Below are positions 12,425-24,247 of a stretch of DNA of 64,000 nucleotides, piece by piece. The notes beneath the pieces are model-generated. The model did no database searches, was not told the DNA's origin, and worked only from the letters and a program-made list of their open reading frames with translations. The DNA is from Notamacropus eugenii. Lineage: Eukaryota > Chordata > Mammalia > Diprotodontia > Macropodidae. Location: NCBI RefSeq assembly GCF_028372415.1, contig NC_092876.1, forward strand, positions 220,707,528 to 220,771,527, in the 5' to 3' direction. Position numbers and translations under genes: made by a program. Position 1 is the stretch's first letter; every line of letters begins with the position of its first letter.

Positions 12425-12958
12425 GAAAGAAACAAACATTTATTAAGTACCTACTACAAGCCAGGTCCTATGCTAAGAGCTTTATAAATATCATTTCATT
12501 TGATTCACAAAACAAACCTGTGAGGTAGGCACTATTATTATTCCCATTTTTGTTGTTATTGTTGTTCAGTTGTACTGTAATGTCTAACTGTGACCCCACT
12601 GGAGGTTTTCTTGGCAAAGATGCTAGAACGGTTTGCCATTTTCTTCTCCAGCTCATTTTACAGATGAGAAAACTGAGGCAAATAGGGTCAAGTGATTGGT
12701 TTGGAGTCAAAGAGTTGTAAGTATCTGAGGCCAAATTTGAACTAAAAAAAATGAGTTTTCTTGATTCCAGGCCTGGCACTCTACTTATTGTGCAACCTAC
12801 CTGCCCCATCATTTTCTATTTTACAGTTGAGGAAACTGGGGCAGACAGGAGTTAAGTGACTTTCGTAGAGTCATAGAGCTAGTCTTTGAGACTGGATATG
12901 AATTCAAGTCTTCCTGATTCTAGATCCAACTCTGTCACTTAGCTGCCTCTAGTGTTCA
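12425..12958 (-). mobile_element. MIR-type SINE (antisense), interrupted
   Basis: Left part 12,425-12,544 ('acatttattaagtacctact' to 'ctattattattcccattttt') and right part from about 12,811 ('ttacagttgaggaaactggg' to 'cacttagctgcctctag') join into one antisense MIR-like element when the SINE between them is removed. Confidence 0.75.
12545..12810 (-). mobile_element. tRNA-RTE SINE (antisense)
   Basis: The reverse complement reads as the complete marsupial SINE with a BovB/RTE-type tail: on + it runs 'gttgttcagttgtactg', 'gaccccactggaggttttct', 'tggcaaagatgctagaac', 'cagatgagaaaactgaggca', and ends near 12,808 with the antisense head. It sits inside an older MIR. Confidence 0.85.
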
Positions 12959-12959
12959 T

Positions 12960-13254
12960 TAGTATCTTTTGTCCATCCATTCTTATTCATTGTATTATTA
13001 TATAATCATAGTTAATGAGTACTCTCTTTTGGTTTTGCTTTTTACTCTGTATTATTTCATGAAGATCTTTTCAAGTTTCTTTATATCCATCTCCTTATTT
13101 AATTGCATCACAGTGTTCCATCACATTAGTATACTCCAGTTTGTTTATTTTGTATTTATTATTCTTTATTTATTGCTGAAAATATTACAGTTCTGCAATT
13201 GCAAACTAATTCTATAAAATTATTTGAACAGGATGCCTCTTTTTTGTTGTTTCT
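12960..13254 (-). mobile_element. L1 3'-half fragment, left part (host of HAL1 copy D)
   Basis: Antisense L1 tail region ('attgcatcacagtgttccat', 'catgaagatcttttcaag'). It is collinear with 15,934-16,100 once the HAL1 at 13,255-15,923 is taken out. Sense reading is then continuous through a text like that near 27,650-27,900 in the other L1. Confidence 0.7.
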
Positions 13255-14032
13255 TTTAAGATTTGAATTTAATTATTACTTTTAGTTTTCAACATTCATT
13301 TCCACAAGATTTTGAGTTCCAAATTTTCTCCCCATCTTTCCCCTTCCCCCTGAGATGACATGTATTCTGATTACTACTTCCTCCAGTCTTCCCTCCCTTT
13401 TATCATTCCCCTTTATCCCCTTACCCTTTACTTTCTTGAAAGGCAAGCTAGATTTCTACACCCCATTGCCTATGTATCTTATTTCCCAGTTGCATGTAAA
13501 AATAATTTGTGTAGCATTTGTTTTTAAAACTTTGGGTTCGAAATTCTCTCCTTTCTTCCCTCCCTATGTACCCCCATTGAGAAGGCAGGCAATTCAGTAC
13601 AGGTTATACATGTGTAGTAATGCAAAACACCTGCATAAATAGTCATATTGTGAAAGACTAACTGTATTTCCCTCCATCCTATCCTTCCCCCCAATTATTC
13701 TATTTTCTCCTTTGACCCTGTCCCTTTTCTAAAGTAATTGTTTATGACCACCCCCTCCCCCAATCTGCCCTCCATTCTATCATTCCCTCCTTATCCCCTC
13801 CCCCCTACTTTCCTCTAGGGTAAGATACCCAACTAGGTGTGTATATTATTTCCTCCTTAAGCCAAATTTGATTTAAGGTTCACTCATTCCTTCTCACCTC
13901 TCCCCTCTTCCCTTCCATTGTAAAACTTTTTCTTGTCTCTTTTATGTGAGATAATTTACTCCATTATATCTCTCCCTTTCTCCTCCCAATATATCCCTCT
14001 CTCACCACTTAATTTTATTCAACTTATCCTGT

Positions 14033-14036
<4 letters not shown>

Positions 14037-14093
<57 letters not shown>

Positions 14094-14182
14094 CTATCTA
14101 TCATCTATCTATCTTTCTTTCTTTCTACCTATCTGTCTGTCTGTCTGTCTACCTATCTATTTATCTATCTGTCTATCTATTT
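14037..14182 (+). repeat. Compound microsatellite (TC)n(TATC)n(TGTC)n
   Basis: About 145 bases of CT dinucleotides passing into TATC, TTTC and TGTC tetranucleotides. It occupies the HAL1 3'-UTR position where other copies carry CA/TG repeats. An open frame of Ser-Leu repeats across it is an artefact. Confidence 0.95.
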
Positions 14183-14309
14183 CCTCCAACTACTCTAATG
14201 ATGAGAAAGGTTTCATGACTTACAAATATTATCTTTCCATGTAGGAATGTAAACTGTTCATGATTTCTCTTTCCTGTTTACCTGTTCATGTCTCTTGATT
14301 CTTTATTTG

Positions 14310-15210
14310 TATTTGAAAGTCAAATTTTCTATTCAGCTCTGGTCTTTTCATCAAAAATGCTTGAAAATCCTCCATTTCATTGAATGCCCATTTTTTCTCC
14401 TGAAGGAGTATACTCAGTTTTGCTGGGTAGGTGATTTTTTTGGTTTTAATTCTAGCTCCTTTGCCCTCCAGAATATCATATTCTAAGCCCTTTGATCCCT
14501 TAATATAGAAGCTGCTAGATCTTGTGTTATCCTGACTGTATTTCCATAATACTCCAATTGTTTCTTTCTGGCTGCTTGCAATATTTTCTCCTCAACCTGG
14601 GAATTCTAGGATTTGGCTACAATATTCCTAGAATTTTCCTTTTAGTATATCTTTCCAGAGGCGATCAGTGAATTCTTTCAATTTCTATTTTACCTTCTAC
14701 CTTCTGGTTCTAGAATATCAGAACACTTTTCCTTAATAACTTATTGAAAGATAACGTCTAGAATCTTTTTTTGATCATGGCTTTCAGGTAGTCCAATAAT
14801 TTTTCAATTATTTCTCCTGGATCTACTTTTCTAGGTCAGTGGTTTTTCCAGTGAGATATTTCACAGTCTTCTATTTTTTCATTCTTTAGTTCTGTTTTAT
14901 TTCTTGATCTCTCATAAAAACATTAGCTTCCATTTACTCCATTATGATTTTGAAGGAATTATTTTCTTCAGTGAGTTTTTGGATCTCTTTTTCCATTTGA
15001 CCAATTCTGCTTTTTATGGCATTCTCCTCATTGGCTTTTCATGTCAGTATATTTTTAAGGTGTTACTTTCTTCAGCATTTTGAGGGGGTTCCTTTAGCAA
15101 ACTGACTTGATTTTCATGATTTTTTTGCATCACTATCATTTCTCTTCCTAATTTTTCTTCTACTTCTCTTACTTGATTTTCAAAATTCTTTTTGAGCTCC
15201 TCCATCACCT
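14310..15210 (-). pseudogene. HAL1 ORF1 remnant
   Basis: The antisense frames show the L1 ORF1p order (coiled-coil segment around 14,940-15,210, RRM-like part around 14,650-14,850, C-terminal R-I-T-Y-P-A-K-type part near 14,420) but many frameshifts and stops. No long frame survives. More decayed than copies A and C. Confidence 0.75.
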
Positions 15211-15933
15211 GTGACCAATTCATATTTGTCTTGAAAGCTTTTGATGTAGGAGCTTTGACTCTGTTGTACTCCTCTGGTTGTATGCTCTGATCTTCCTTGT
15301 CACCAAATTAATGTTTACTCATTTTCCCAACCAAACACTTGACTTTCTAATTCTATCAAGGTAGAATTCTGCTTCCAGTGGGGATGGTGGTGGAGTGGGC
15401 ATATTGTCCCAAGCTTCAGGGATTTTGTATCAGCTGCTTGATCCCCCACTGTCTGTGGGCCTAGAGCTCTGGAAGCAGCCTCTGCTGCTGCTGTAGCCAC
15501 CACTGCCACTGGCCACAGCAGCCACCAATCCCGCCACCCTGGGGCTGGGACCAGATGGGCCAGACTGTTTGCTCCTCTTTCACCCAGGTCCCACAGAGTT
15601 TTTCCATTGATATTTTTTGTTGTTTGTGGATTGAGAATTCTGAAAACTGCCACAGCTACCTATGATTCACTCCTGAGGCCTGCTCCAGCCAATCTTTGCC
15701 TTTGTGGCCCACACTGGACTGTACTCTGCTCCCTGTGCTATGCAAAAGACCTTTTCTGTTGACTTTCCAGGTTGTCTTATGCTGCAGATTTGTTTCACTC
15801 TTTCATTTTGTGGGTTCTGTAGCTCTAGAATTTGTTTAGAGTCATTTTTACAGGTATTTGGATGGCTTTGGGGGAAAACTCAGGGAAGTCCCTGCTTTTA
15901 CTCTGCAATCTTGGCTCTACCACTGTTGTTTCT

Positions 15934-16100
15934 GATGACATATTCAGTGCACAATCTTATCAATAAAATTATTGGGTCAAAGGGTATGACTGTTGTTATA
16001 ACTCTTAATGTTTACTGTGAGATTACTCTCCAAAAAGATTTTATAGGCTTGCAATTCTGCTACCAGTTTCTCCACAATCCCATGACCACTGAGGTTCAAT
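15934..16100 (-). mobile_element. L1 3'-half fragment, right part
   Basis: Continuation of the L1 whose other part is 12,960-13,254. The minus strand contains 'ccctttgacccaataatttt', the counterpart of the 'ccttttgatccagcaatacc' text in the L1 at 27,695. Interrupted by HAL1 copy D. Confidence 0.65.
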
Positions 16101-16633
16101 GCTTTTTAAACTTTTTTGTGAAATAAATATTTCAATTTCCCCTACCTTCTTCCTAAAATGGTAGACAATTTGATATAGGTTATGCACATGCTATCATGTA
16201 AAATATATTTCCATATTAGTCACAGTTGTGAAAGAAGAAACAGATCAAAAGGGGAAAAAAACCATGAGAAAGAATAAAGTAAATGAAAAAATATCCTTCA
16301 CTCTTCATTCAGAGTCCATCAGTTCTTTGTCTGGATGTGGATAGCAATTTCCTTCATAGGTCCTTTGGTCCTGATTTCTTCCCGTCTCCATAGATCTGAC
16401 AGGTAGATTATTCTTTGCTCTTCTAAACTGATTGCTTCATTGTCTTATGGTACCTTTTAACAAGATGTGGTTTCCTTCCTTATCTCTTTTAATTAGATAT
16501 ATTTTTGCTTTTACTTTGCCTAAGATCAGGCTTGCTACTCCTGCTTCTTTTACTTCAGCTGAAGCATAATAGATTCTGCTCCAGTCCCTTACTTTTGCTC
16601 TGTATATGTCTCTCTGCTTTAAATGTGTTTCTT
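16100..16633 (-). mobile_element. Internally deleted L1, 3' part
   Basis: The minus strand reads, 5' to 3': ORF2 endonuclease N-terminal part (16,440-16,633, matching 24,330-24,530), a jump to the late ORF2 motif around 'ctatggagacgggaagaaat' (16,375-16,430, matching 27,140-27,175), then a jump to the 3' UTR ('ctatccacatccagacaaag') and A-rich tail. The central reverse-transcriptase region is absent. The 5' part continues at 20,210 beyond the HAL1 copy B insertion. Confidence 0.7.
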
Positions 16634-17406
16634 GGGTGGAGCCAAGATGGCAGAGTAGAAAGATGCATATACTCTAGCGCTTCCCCCACAGCCCACAAAA
16701 TACCTGTAAAAAGGACTCTCAACAAAGTCTAGAGCAGCAGAATCCATAGAACAACAGAGTGAAAGAAGTTTCCAGTCAAAGGTAACCCAGAAGGCCAACA
16801 GGAAAGGACTATCTTACTGGACATTGAGCAGAGTGGAGCTCAGCCCTGGCCATGTGGCACTGGGAGGAACAAGACCTGGATAGACCTCCAGGCAGAGTTT
16901 CTAACAGGGAAGGTCCCAGATACCTCAACCCACAAGTGACAAAGAAAGCTCCAAAGGTCACTGGGAGAGGGCTTTCCCAGCTGGGTGAGAGAAAATGAGG
17001 TTTTCTCCAGCAATAGCCCCAGACAATAGTAGAGGCCCCAGCAGCAGACTGTAGGCAGCTATGGAGGCTAGGAAGCAACCTGGATCCATTGTTCAGGCAG
17101 CTTAGCTTAAAGCCTCTGGAGACAGGGAGCAGCTGATCTAAACCCCAGCCCTGAGTGATGGCCTACCCCCACCCAAAACCCTAGAATGGAGCAGCTGAGT
17201 CTAATCTCTTGACAAAGGATTCAGAAGTTAAGTAACTGGCTGGGAAAATGCCCAAAAAAGGGGGCAAAAAGGCCATATAAGGTTACTTTCTTGGTGAACA
17301 GGTGACTCCTCCCATCCTTTCAGATGAGGAAGAACAAGGATTACTGTCACAGGATGTTAAGACCCCTGCCTCCAGGGCCTCCAAAGTGAACTTAAACTAG
17401 GCTCAG

Positions 17407-18254
17407 GCAATAGAAGAGCTTGAAAAGTGAGTTAGCAGTTTGCTAAAGGAGAGCCAAAAAAATGCTGAGGAAAATGAGACCTTTGAAAGGAGGCTAACTC
17501 AATTGGAAAAAGAGATCCAAAAAGCCAATGAGGAGAAGGAGGAATTAAAAAGCAGAATTAGCCAAATGGAGGAGAAGGTTCAAAAGCTCACTGAACAAAA
17601 CAGTTCTCTGAAAGAGAGAATTGAGTTCAGGGAAATGAGTGACTATGAGATAAACCAAGGAGTTAGAAAACAAACCAAAAGTTTGAAAAAATAGAAGATA
17701 ATGTGAAACATCTCTTTGGAAAAACAACTGACCTGGAAAATAGATCCAGGAGAGACAATTTAAAAATTATGGGACTACTTGAAAGCCATGATCAAAAAAA
17801 GAGCCTAGACATCTTCCATGAAATTATCGAGGAAAATTGTCCTGATATTCTAGAAATAAATATTGAAAGAATCCACCAATCACCTCCTGAAAGAGAGCCA
17901 AACAGAGAAACAACTAGGAATATTGTGCCCAAATTTTAGAGTTCTCAGGTCAAGGAGAAAATACTGCAAGCAGCTAGAAAGAAATAATTCAAATATTGCG
18001 GAAATACAATCAGGATAATACAGAATCTGGCAGCTTCAACATTAAGGGATCAAAGGGCTTGGAATAGGATATTCCAGAAGTCAAAGAACTGGGATTAAAA
18101 CCAAGAATCACCTACTCAGCAAAATTGAGTATAATACTTCAAGGGGATAAATGGTCACTTGATGATATAGAGGACTTTCAAGCATTCATGTTGAAAAGAC
18201 CAGAACTGTATAGAAAATTTGATTTTCAAACACAAGAATCAAGAGAAGCTTGAA
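17407..18254 (+). pseudogene. HAL1 ORF1, truncated N-terminus, frameshifted
   Basis: The start codon is lost (ATA in place of ATG near 17,410), roughly 30 N-terminal codons are missing relative to the intact copy, and stops and frameshifts occur near 17,428, 17,693 and 17,938 and in the C-terminal part. The coiled coil (17,440-17,690) and the E-N-R-S-R-R-D-N-L motif (about 17,740-17,765) are clear. Confidence 0.85.
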
Positions 18255-18390
18255 AAGGTAAACAGGAAAGTGAAATCATAAAAGACTTTCTAAAGCTGAA
18301 CTGCTTATATTCCTACATGAAAAGAAAATATTTATAACACTTGAGACTTTTCTCAATATTTGGGTAGGTGGAGGGATTGTATGTAGACAC

Positions 18391-18420
18391 ACACACACAT
18401 ATACACAGAGAGCACAGTCG
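18391..18420 (+). repeat. (CA)n tract in HAL1 3' UTR
   Basis: A short 'acacacacacac' run with TA interruptions, in the same relative position as the other HAL1 microsatellites. Confidence 0.8.
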
Positions 18421-19222
18421 TTGAGTTGAATCAGAAGAGATGATAGCCACAAAAAAAGATATAAAATAAAAATTAAGGGGTGAGGGAGGAAAATACTGGG
18501 AGGAGAAAGGGGGAAAAGGAATGGGGCAGACTGTAACTCATAAAAGAGATAAGAAAAATCTTGTTTAATGGAGGAGAAAAAGGAGAAAGGGAGAGGGGGA
18601 AAGAGAAGCTACTCTCTCCTCATATGACTTAAGGAGGGAATAACATGTTCACTAAATTTGGTATGAAAATCTATCTTATACTACAGGAAAATAGGGGAGG
18701 AGGCAACATGTGGGGTGAGAGGAATGATAGAAGGCAGGGCAAATGGGAGAAGGGAGTAACTAGAAATAAACACTTTTGGGAAGGGACAAGGTCAAATGAG
18801 GGAATAAAAAAGTAAGGGGGGATAGAGTAGGATAGAGGGCAATATAGTTAGTATTATACAATATGATTATTATGGAAGTCTTTTGCAAAATGACACGTAT
18901 ATAGCCTGTATTGAATTGCTTGCCTTCTCAGTGAGGATCAGTAGGGACACAGGAAGGGAAAGAAGGTGGAATTAAAAGCATTATGAACGAATGTTGAGAA
19001 TTATTATTGCATATAACTGGGAAATAGGAAACACAGGTAACGGGGTATAGAAATTTATCTTGCCCTACAAGAAAAGAGAGAAGATGGGGATAAGGGAAGG
19101 GTGGGGTGTGATAGAAGGGAGGGCTCATTGAGGGAAGGGGTAATCAGAATGCAAGGTTTTATGGGGTGGGGGAAGGAGAGAGATGGGTAGAAAAATTGTA
19201 CATGCTACAAAGTGATGTAAAA

Positions 19223-20190
19223 GCAATTAGTATTAAAACAATTGACTGAATTAACTACTGAGACTAAATCAGAGACATCTTTAGTTTGGAGAAATGAATT
19301 TTAGTCTAAGTCTCCTAGAGGCAGGTAACTTCAGGTAAAATTTGGCATTGATGGAAAAGTTAAGGTTTTAATGGTAAATTTGATTTTATTAAAGCAAGAT
19401 TGTTATTAATGCAAGAACTAGAACAGGTATAGAAAGGCATGTAAGCCACTTATCAAAAAATGTTCCTTAGCCAAGGCGAAATTACAGTCATATCTGAAAC
19501 CTGGTTATTGGAACTTGCTATTTTAAGATGCTATGGGACTATTGACTGTTCTGAGTCTAACTCCAGGTAAGGATAGCAACAAAGACTGTCTGAGCCTCCA
19601 GTCTATGATGCCAATAAGCCTGTGAGATGCTGGCAGGAACTGAAAAAGGTGATCTCATGGGAAGGGTGGGGCAGTGGCTGTTCACCCTAGGTTGAGGTAG
19701 GATTCTCCTGACTCAATTACTCCACTGACACCTGGCAGACTCTAAGCCTCACTGAATGTAAGTTGACAATCTGCTCCTGCCTGGAACTGACATGAAGTTG
19801 GGAAGATATTGTTTTCCTGCAATGTCCTTAATTTTAGAGGCAATTTCCTATAGTCAAAAGGTTTGCAAGCTTAATACCAGATCTATTAAATTATAGATTG
19901 TTGGAAGGGGAACATCCGAGGACAAGTCTAAAATTAATTAGGCTTAGGACTTTAGGCCAACAACAATAATTTAGAGTCCTTTAATTCTTAGTAATAGTGT
20001 GGAGACAATTAGGTCAAGGGCTTATGAAGTTAGCATACAGTTATTTGTGTCTCAGCTGGCTAATGTTTTTAAAAAATCCATTTTATGGTCTATATTGTAA
20101 ATGCTTTAAAAGAAATATCACCTGACCAAAAGTTGGAATTGTGTTTTGTGATAAGAATGGTGTTAAAAATGAAAAACAAAATTAAAACCT
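19223..20190 (+). other. Candidate 3'-transduced sequence
   Basis: About 970 bases inside the copy B insertion but outside HAL1 homology. No reading frame of note, no LTR ends, no SINE head. It contains 'ccaggtaagg' at about 19,563-19,572, a splice-donor-like word that may be chance. It ends in a poly(A) next to the target-site duplication. It could instead be an unrecognised repeat. Confidence 0.5.
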
Positions 20191-20209
20191 AAAAAAAAAA
20201 TTGTTTCTT

Positions 20210-22690
20210 GTAAGCAGCCTATTGTAGAATTCTAGTTTTTTATCTACTCTGCCATTTTATGGGAGAGTTTATCCCATTCACATTCATAGTCATGATTACT
20301 CTCTGTGTATTTCCCTCAATCCTATTCTTCTTCCTGTTTGTCTTCCCTCTCCTTTCACCCTTTCCGCCCTCACCAGCGTTTTGCTTGTGTCTACTACTTC
20401 CCCGGATCTGCCCTCCTTTACATCATTTCCCTGTACTGCCCCTTCCACTACCACCACTTTACTTAATCTCCTCCCCTCCTACTTCCCTTCAGGTAAGAGA
20501 GATTTCTATGTTTGACTAATTGCATATAGTATTCCCTCTTTAAGCCAATACTGATGAGAGTAAGGCTCATGTGATGCCTACAGCCCTCTTCCATCTTCCC
20601 CTCCACTTTGATAGGTCTTTCTTGCCTCTTCATGTGAGATAATTTACCCCATTCTACCTCTCCCCTTCTGCACCATTTTTTCTCTTCTTTCTCATTTCTT
20701 AAATTTTTTATATCATTCCTTCAAATTCATCTTATATCCATGTCCTCTGCTATGTATACTTCTTCTATCTGTAGTGTTAGTGATACAATTTTTAAGAGTT
20801 GCAAGTATCATCTTTCAGTGTAGGGATGTAAACAGTTAAGCTCTATTGAATCTCTTATCTTCTCTTTTCCCTTTTTGCCTGTTTATGCTTCTCTTGGGTT
20901 TTGATATTGGAGATCAAGTTTTTGGTTTAGTTCTGGTCTTCTTATAGAGGCTTGAAATCCTTCTATTTTGTTGAATGAATATTTTTTCTCTAGATTTATT
21001 TTGCTGAATTTTGCTGGGTAAGTGATTCTTGGTTGTAGTCCTAGATCCTTTGCCATCCAGAATATCATGTTCCATGACCTCCAATCCTTTGATGTTGCAG
21101 CAGCCAGGTCCTGTGTAATCCTAATTGTGACTCCCCAATACGTAAATTGTTTCTGGCCTCTTGTAGTATTTTTTCCTTGACCTGAAAATTCTGAAATTTG
21201 ACTATAATGTTCCTTAGTGATTTTTTTTTAATTTTGGGATCTCTTTGCTGAAATGATCAGTGGATTCTTTCAATGACTATTGCCCTCTGGTTCCAGGACA
21301 TTAGGGAAGTTATCCTTGATAATTTCTTGAAAGATGCTGTCCAGGTCCTCCTTTTGATTATGGCTTTCAGATAGTTCAGTGATTCTGATATTGCCTCTCC
21401 TGGATCTATTTTCCAGGTCACTTGTTTTTCTCATGAGGTATTTTACATTTTCTAACATTGTTTTCATTCTTTTGAATTTGTTTCATTGATTCATGATGTC
21501 TTGTAGAGTCATTAGCTTCCACTTGTTCAATTCTAATTTTTAAGGTACTGTTTTCCTCAATTAGCTTTTGTATTTTCTTTTCCATTTGGCCAATTTTACT
21601 CTTTAAGGAATTGTTTTCTTTGGTACATTTTTGTGTCTCCTTTTCCATTTGGTCAATTCTACTTTTTAAGTGATTTTTCAGGTTATTGACTCTTTTTTCA
21701 TAATTCTCTTACATCAGTCTCATTTCTTTCTGCTCATCTTTTTTTGCAGGAGTGGCTTTTTCCTTTTTTTAAAATGTGAGCTCTGCTCCCAGGGTGAAAG
21801 GGGCACTGCCTCCAGCCTCTTGTTCTAGTGGCTGCAGGCCCTGGTTGTTTACCTGGTGCTGCACTGATGTTCCCCTGAGACCCACAGGGGACTCTCATGT
21901 CTGGTGCTGCACTGAAGAGGTGGCATGGGGATTGGCTGGCACTGCTGGAGGCCATAGGGGCCTGGCAGCTTACCTGGTGCTGAGCTGGGGTCCTACTGGT
22001 GGTGTCTGTCATGTGCTGAGGCCTGGTGAGGTGCTTCTGTTTCCCAGTGGCTACACTGAAGCACATGCAGTCAGGCCACTGGAGGCTGCCTGTTTGCCCA
22101 TGGCTAAGCTGAATCTTGGTGGGGCCAGTGCTGCCTGGCAGCTGCCTGTTTGCTTAGGCACCCATAGCGTAAGCATCTACCTGTTTGGCCAGGACTGTGC
22201 TGAAGTACATGGAGGCCTGACCTCTGGAGGATGCCTGTTTGCCCAAGGATACACTGAAGGATATAGTGGTTCTCTGAGTTGGAGTCTACTGGTTCGCCTT
22301 ACCATTCAAAGTCATGTGGGGTAGGTGTCCTGGTGTTAGTATTTGTCTGCTCTACCACACTGTAGCTCAGGATTTCCTGCTGGTTTGTGATGGTGGGGCT
22401 TGCTGCTGGCTTGCTGGGATGTTTTCCATCCCAGGCTGCACTCTTTTTTTACCTCAGTGAGATGGACCTTTCTTGCCAATTCCATAAGTTTCTTGGGCCA
22501 AAAGATTGTTTCACTCCATCTTTTTACTGGTTCTTCTCTCTTCCTTTTCCCCTTCTCTTCCTGTTTCACTGTAGTGTGAAATATATTTCTGGACATAAAT
22601 GTGTATATATTCTTCCCTTCTTCCCTTGGCTATTTCAGATGAAAGTGAAGTTCAAGGGTCACCTGCTCCCCCCTATCTTATTTGTATAAT
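20210..22690 (-). mobile_element. Internally deleted L1, 5' part (5' UTR, ORF1, start of ORF2)
   Basis: On the minus strand: 5' UTR from about 22,690 to 21,740 (GC-richer, several CTGG/CCAG words), ORF1 (about 21,720-20,890), a short inter-ORF stretch, and the first codons of ORF2 ('gtgaatgggataaactctcc', revcomp near 20,265-20,285). The element then continues at 16,633 past HAL1 copy B. The 5' UTR is unlike that of the HAL1s, so this is a separate L1 subfamily. Confidence 0.75.
20890..21720 (-). pseudogene. L1 ORF1, frameshifted
   Basis: Three overlapping frames carry successive parts of L1 ORF1p: a coiled coil (21,418-21,648), the RRM-like part beginning E-N-R-S-R-R-G-N (21,270-21,467) and the C-terminal part with R-I-T-Y-P-A-K (20,883-21,068). 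At least two frameshifts break it. Confidence 0.85.
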
Positions 22691-22867
22691 TTTTTATTTA
22701 TGCACCCAAAATATACCAGATAATTTCCCCCATTCCTATTCTCTCTAGTTTAGCTCTTTATTTCTCCCTTTCTTTCCTTCTAAGATAATCAAAACATCAC
22801 AGAAGAAGGAAATAGTTTTTTAATATGACTTGTTTTTCCCCAAATACATGTCAGTTATTAATTAGTA

Positions 22868-23097
22868 ATTGCTAGGTGGCACAGGATAGAGCACTGGACC
22901 TGGGATCAGGAAGAACTGAGTTAAAATCCAGTCTCAGACAACTTACTGTGTGACCCTGGGCAAGTTATTTAACCCTGCCTGCCTCAGTTTCAAATCTGGA
23001 GAAGAAAATGGCAAACCATTCCATTACCTTTTTGAAAAAAAACCCAAATTGGATCACAAAGAGTTGGACACAACTGAAATGACTGAACAACAATTAC
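22868..23097 (+). mobile_element. tRNA-RTE SINE
   Basis: A full SINE in sense: head 'tgctaggtggcacaggatag', B-box-like 'gagttaaaatcc', MIR-like core 'gtgtgaccctgggcaag', body 'aaatggcaaaccattcca' and RTE-type tail 'gagttggacacaactgaaat' ending 'actgaacaacaatta'. Confidence 0.9.
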
Positions 23098-23189
23098 AAA
23101 GTAGAAAACTTTTAGATGTCCAAATTTCCCCCACAAAAAAAAGATAGAACATTACCTTAGATCAGCAGAAATAAACACAGGGAGAGCCA

Positions 23190-23728
23190 AGATCCAGATC
23201 CAGTAGAGGCAATTTAAAAATTATTTGTCTACCTGAAAGTTATAATGAGAAGATGAGCCTGGGCAGCATCCTCCAAGAAATCATCAAGGAAAACTGCCCT
23301 GAGATCCTGGAACCAGAAGGTAAAATAGTCATTGAAAGAATCCATCAATCAATCACCTCCTGAAAGAGATCCCAAATTGAAAATGTCAAGAAATACGGTA
23401 GCCAGATTCCAAAATGATCAGATCAAAGAGAAAATATGGCAAGCAGTGAGAAAAAAAACAATTTAAATATCATGGAACCAGAGTCAGGATTACACAGAAA
23501 CTTGCAGCCTCCACATTAAAAGATCAAAGGGCATGAAGTACAATATTCCATAAGGCAAAGTAGTGCAGATTACAGCCAAAGCTTACTACCCAGAGAAACT
23601 AAGGATAATCTTTCAGGAAGGAGAGAGACATTCAATAAATTAGGGGATTTCCAAACCTTCCTGATGAAAAAACCAGAGCTCAATAGAAAATTTGGTCTTC
23701 AAATACAAGACTCAAGAGAGGCATAAAA
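23190..23728 (+). pseudogene. L1 ORF1 C-terminal half
   Basis: Frames show the RRM-like and C-terminal domains of ORF1p with in-frame stops and frameshifts. Diverged in sequence from both the HAL1 ORF1s and the ORF1 at 20,890-21,720, so it is a different subfamily. Confidence 0.75.
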
Positions 23729-24247
23729 AAGGAAAAAAATATGTTATTAATAAGGGCAAACTGTTTACATCCCTACAAGGGAAGATGACACCTATAACTC
23801 TTGGGAACTGTACTATTATTATGCCACTAAAAAGGACTGTACATAGACAGAGAGTGTGGGTATAAATTGACTTTGATGTGGTGATAAAAATCTAATTAGG
23901 TGGTGAAAGTGGATTGTACTGGGAGAAAAGAGGGAGGAGAAAGACAAGGGTAAATTATATCACATGAAAAGGCACAAAGACATATTACAGTAGAGGAAAA
24001 GAAGGGAGGGAGATGAGTTTGTTTGACTCAAAGGGGGAATAACATAATCAGTTAGTTATAGAAATCTAACTTACCCTATATGGAGTAGGAGGGAAAAGGG
24101 GAAGAAAAGAGGGGGGATGGTACAAGGGAGGGTAGACTGGGGGAGGCAACAGTCAAAATCAAAACTCTAATGTGGAGGGAAAGAGAGAAAGGAGAGAGAA
24201 AAGCATGAATGGGGGGATAGGATAGAAAGGCACAGATAGGAATCATA

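Larger units (their letters stand above)
13255..15923 (-). mobile_element. Full-length HAL1, copy D (degraded)
   Basis: Read on the minus strand it has the HAL1 order: 5' UTR with 'gtagagccaagattgcagag' at 15,900-15,923, an ORF1 ruin at about 14,310-15,210, a microsatellite and purine-rich 3' UTR, and a tail near 13,255. A 10 bp direct repeat 'tgttgtttct' lies at 13,245-13,254 and 15,924-15,933. Excising the element and one repeat rejoins an older antisense L1. No ORF2 is present. Confidence 0.82.
16634..20201 (+). mobile_element. HAL1 copy B insertion, with about 1 kb of non-HAL1 3' sequence
   Basis: The insertion is bounded by an 8 bp direct repeat 'tgtttctt' at 16,626-16,633 and 20,202-20,209. 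Taking it out restores a continuous antisense L1 ORF2 ('aaatgtgtttctt' + 'gtaagcagcctattg'), which matches the intact order at 24,310-24,345. HAL1 proper runs from 'gggtggagccaagatggcag' (16,634) to about 19,222. The remaining 19,223-20,190 does not look like HAL1 and ends in ATTAAA (20,181) and a 10-A tail (20,191-20,200). The simplest reading is a HAL1 transcript that read past its own end and was copied with its 3' flank. Confidence 0.78.

Noticed and set aside
13933..14244. 103-codon frame of Ser-Leu repeats resembling a membrane protein
   Set aside because: A translation of the TC/TATC microsatellite in a HAL1 3' UTR.
22336..22596. 86-codon minus-strand lysine-rich frame as a small gene
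   Set aside because: Lies in the 5' UTR of the antisense L1 at 20,210-22,690.
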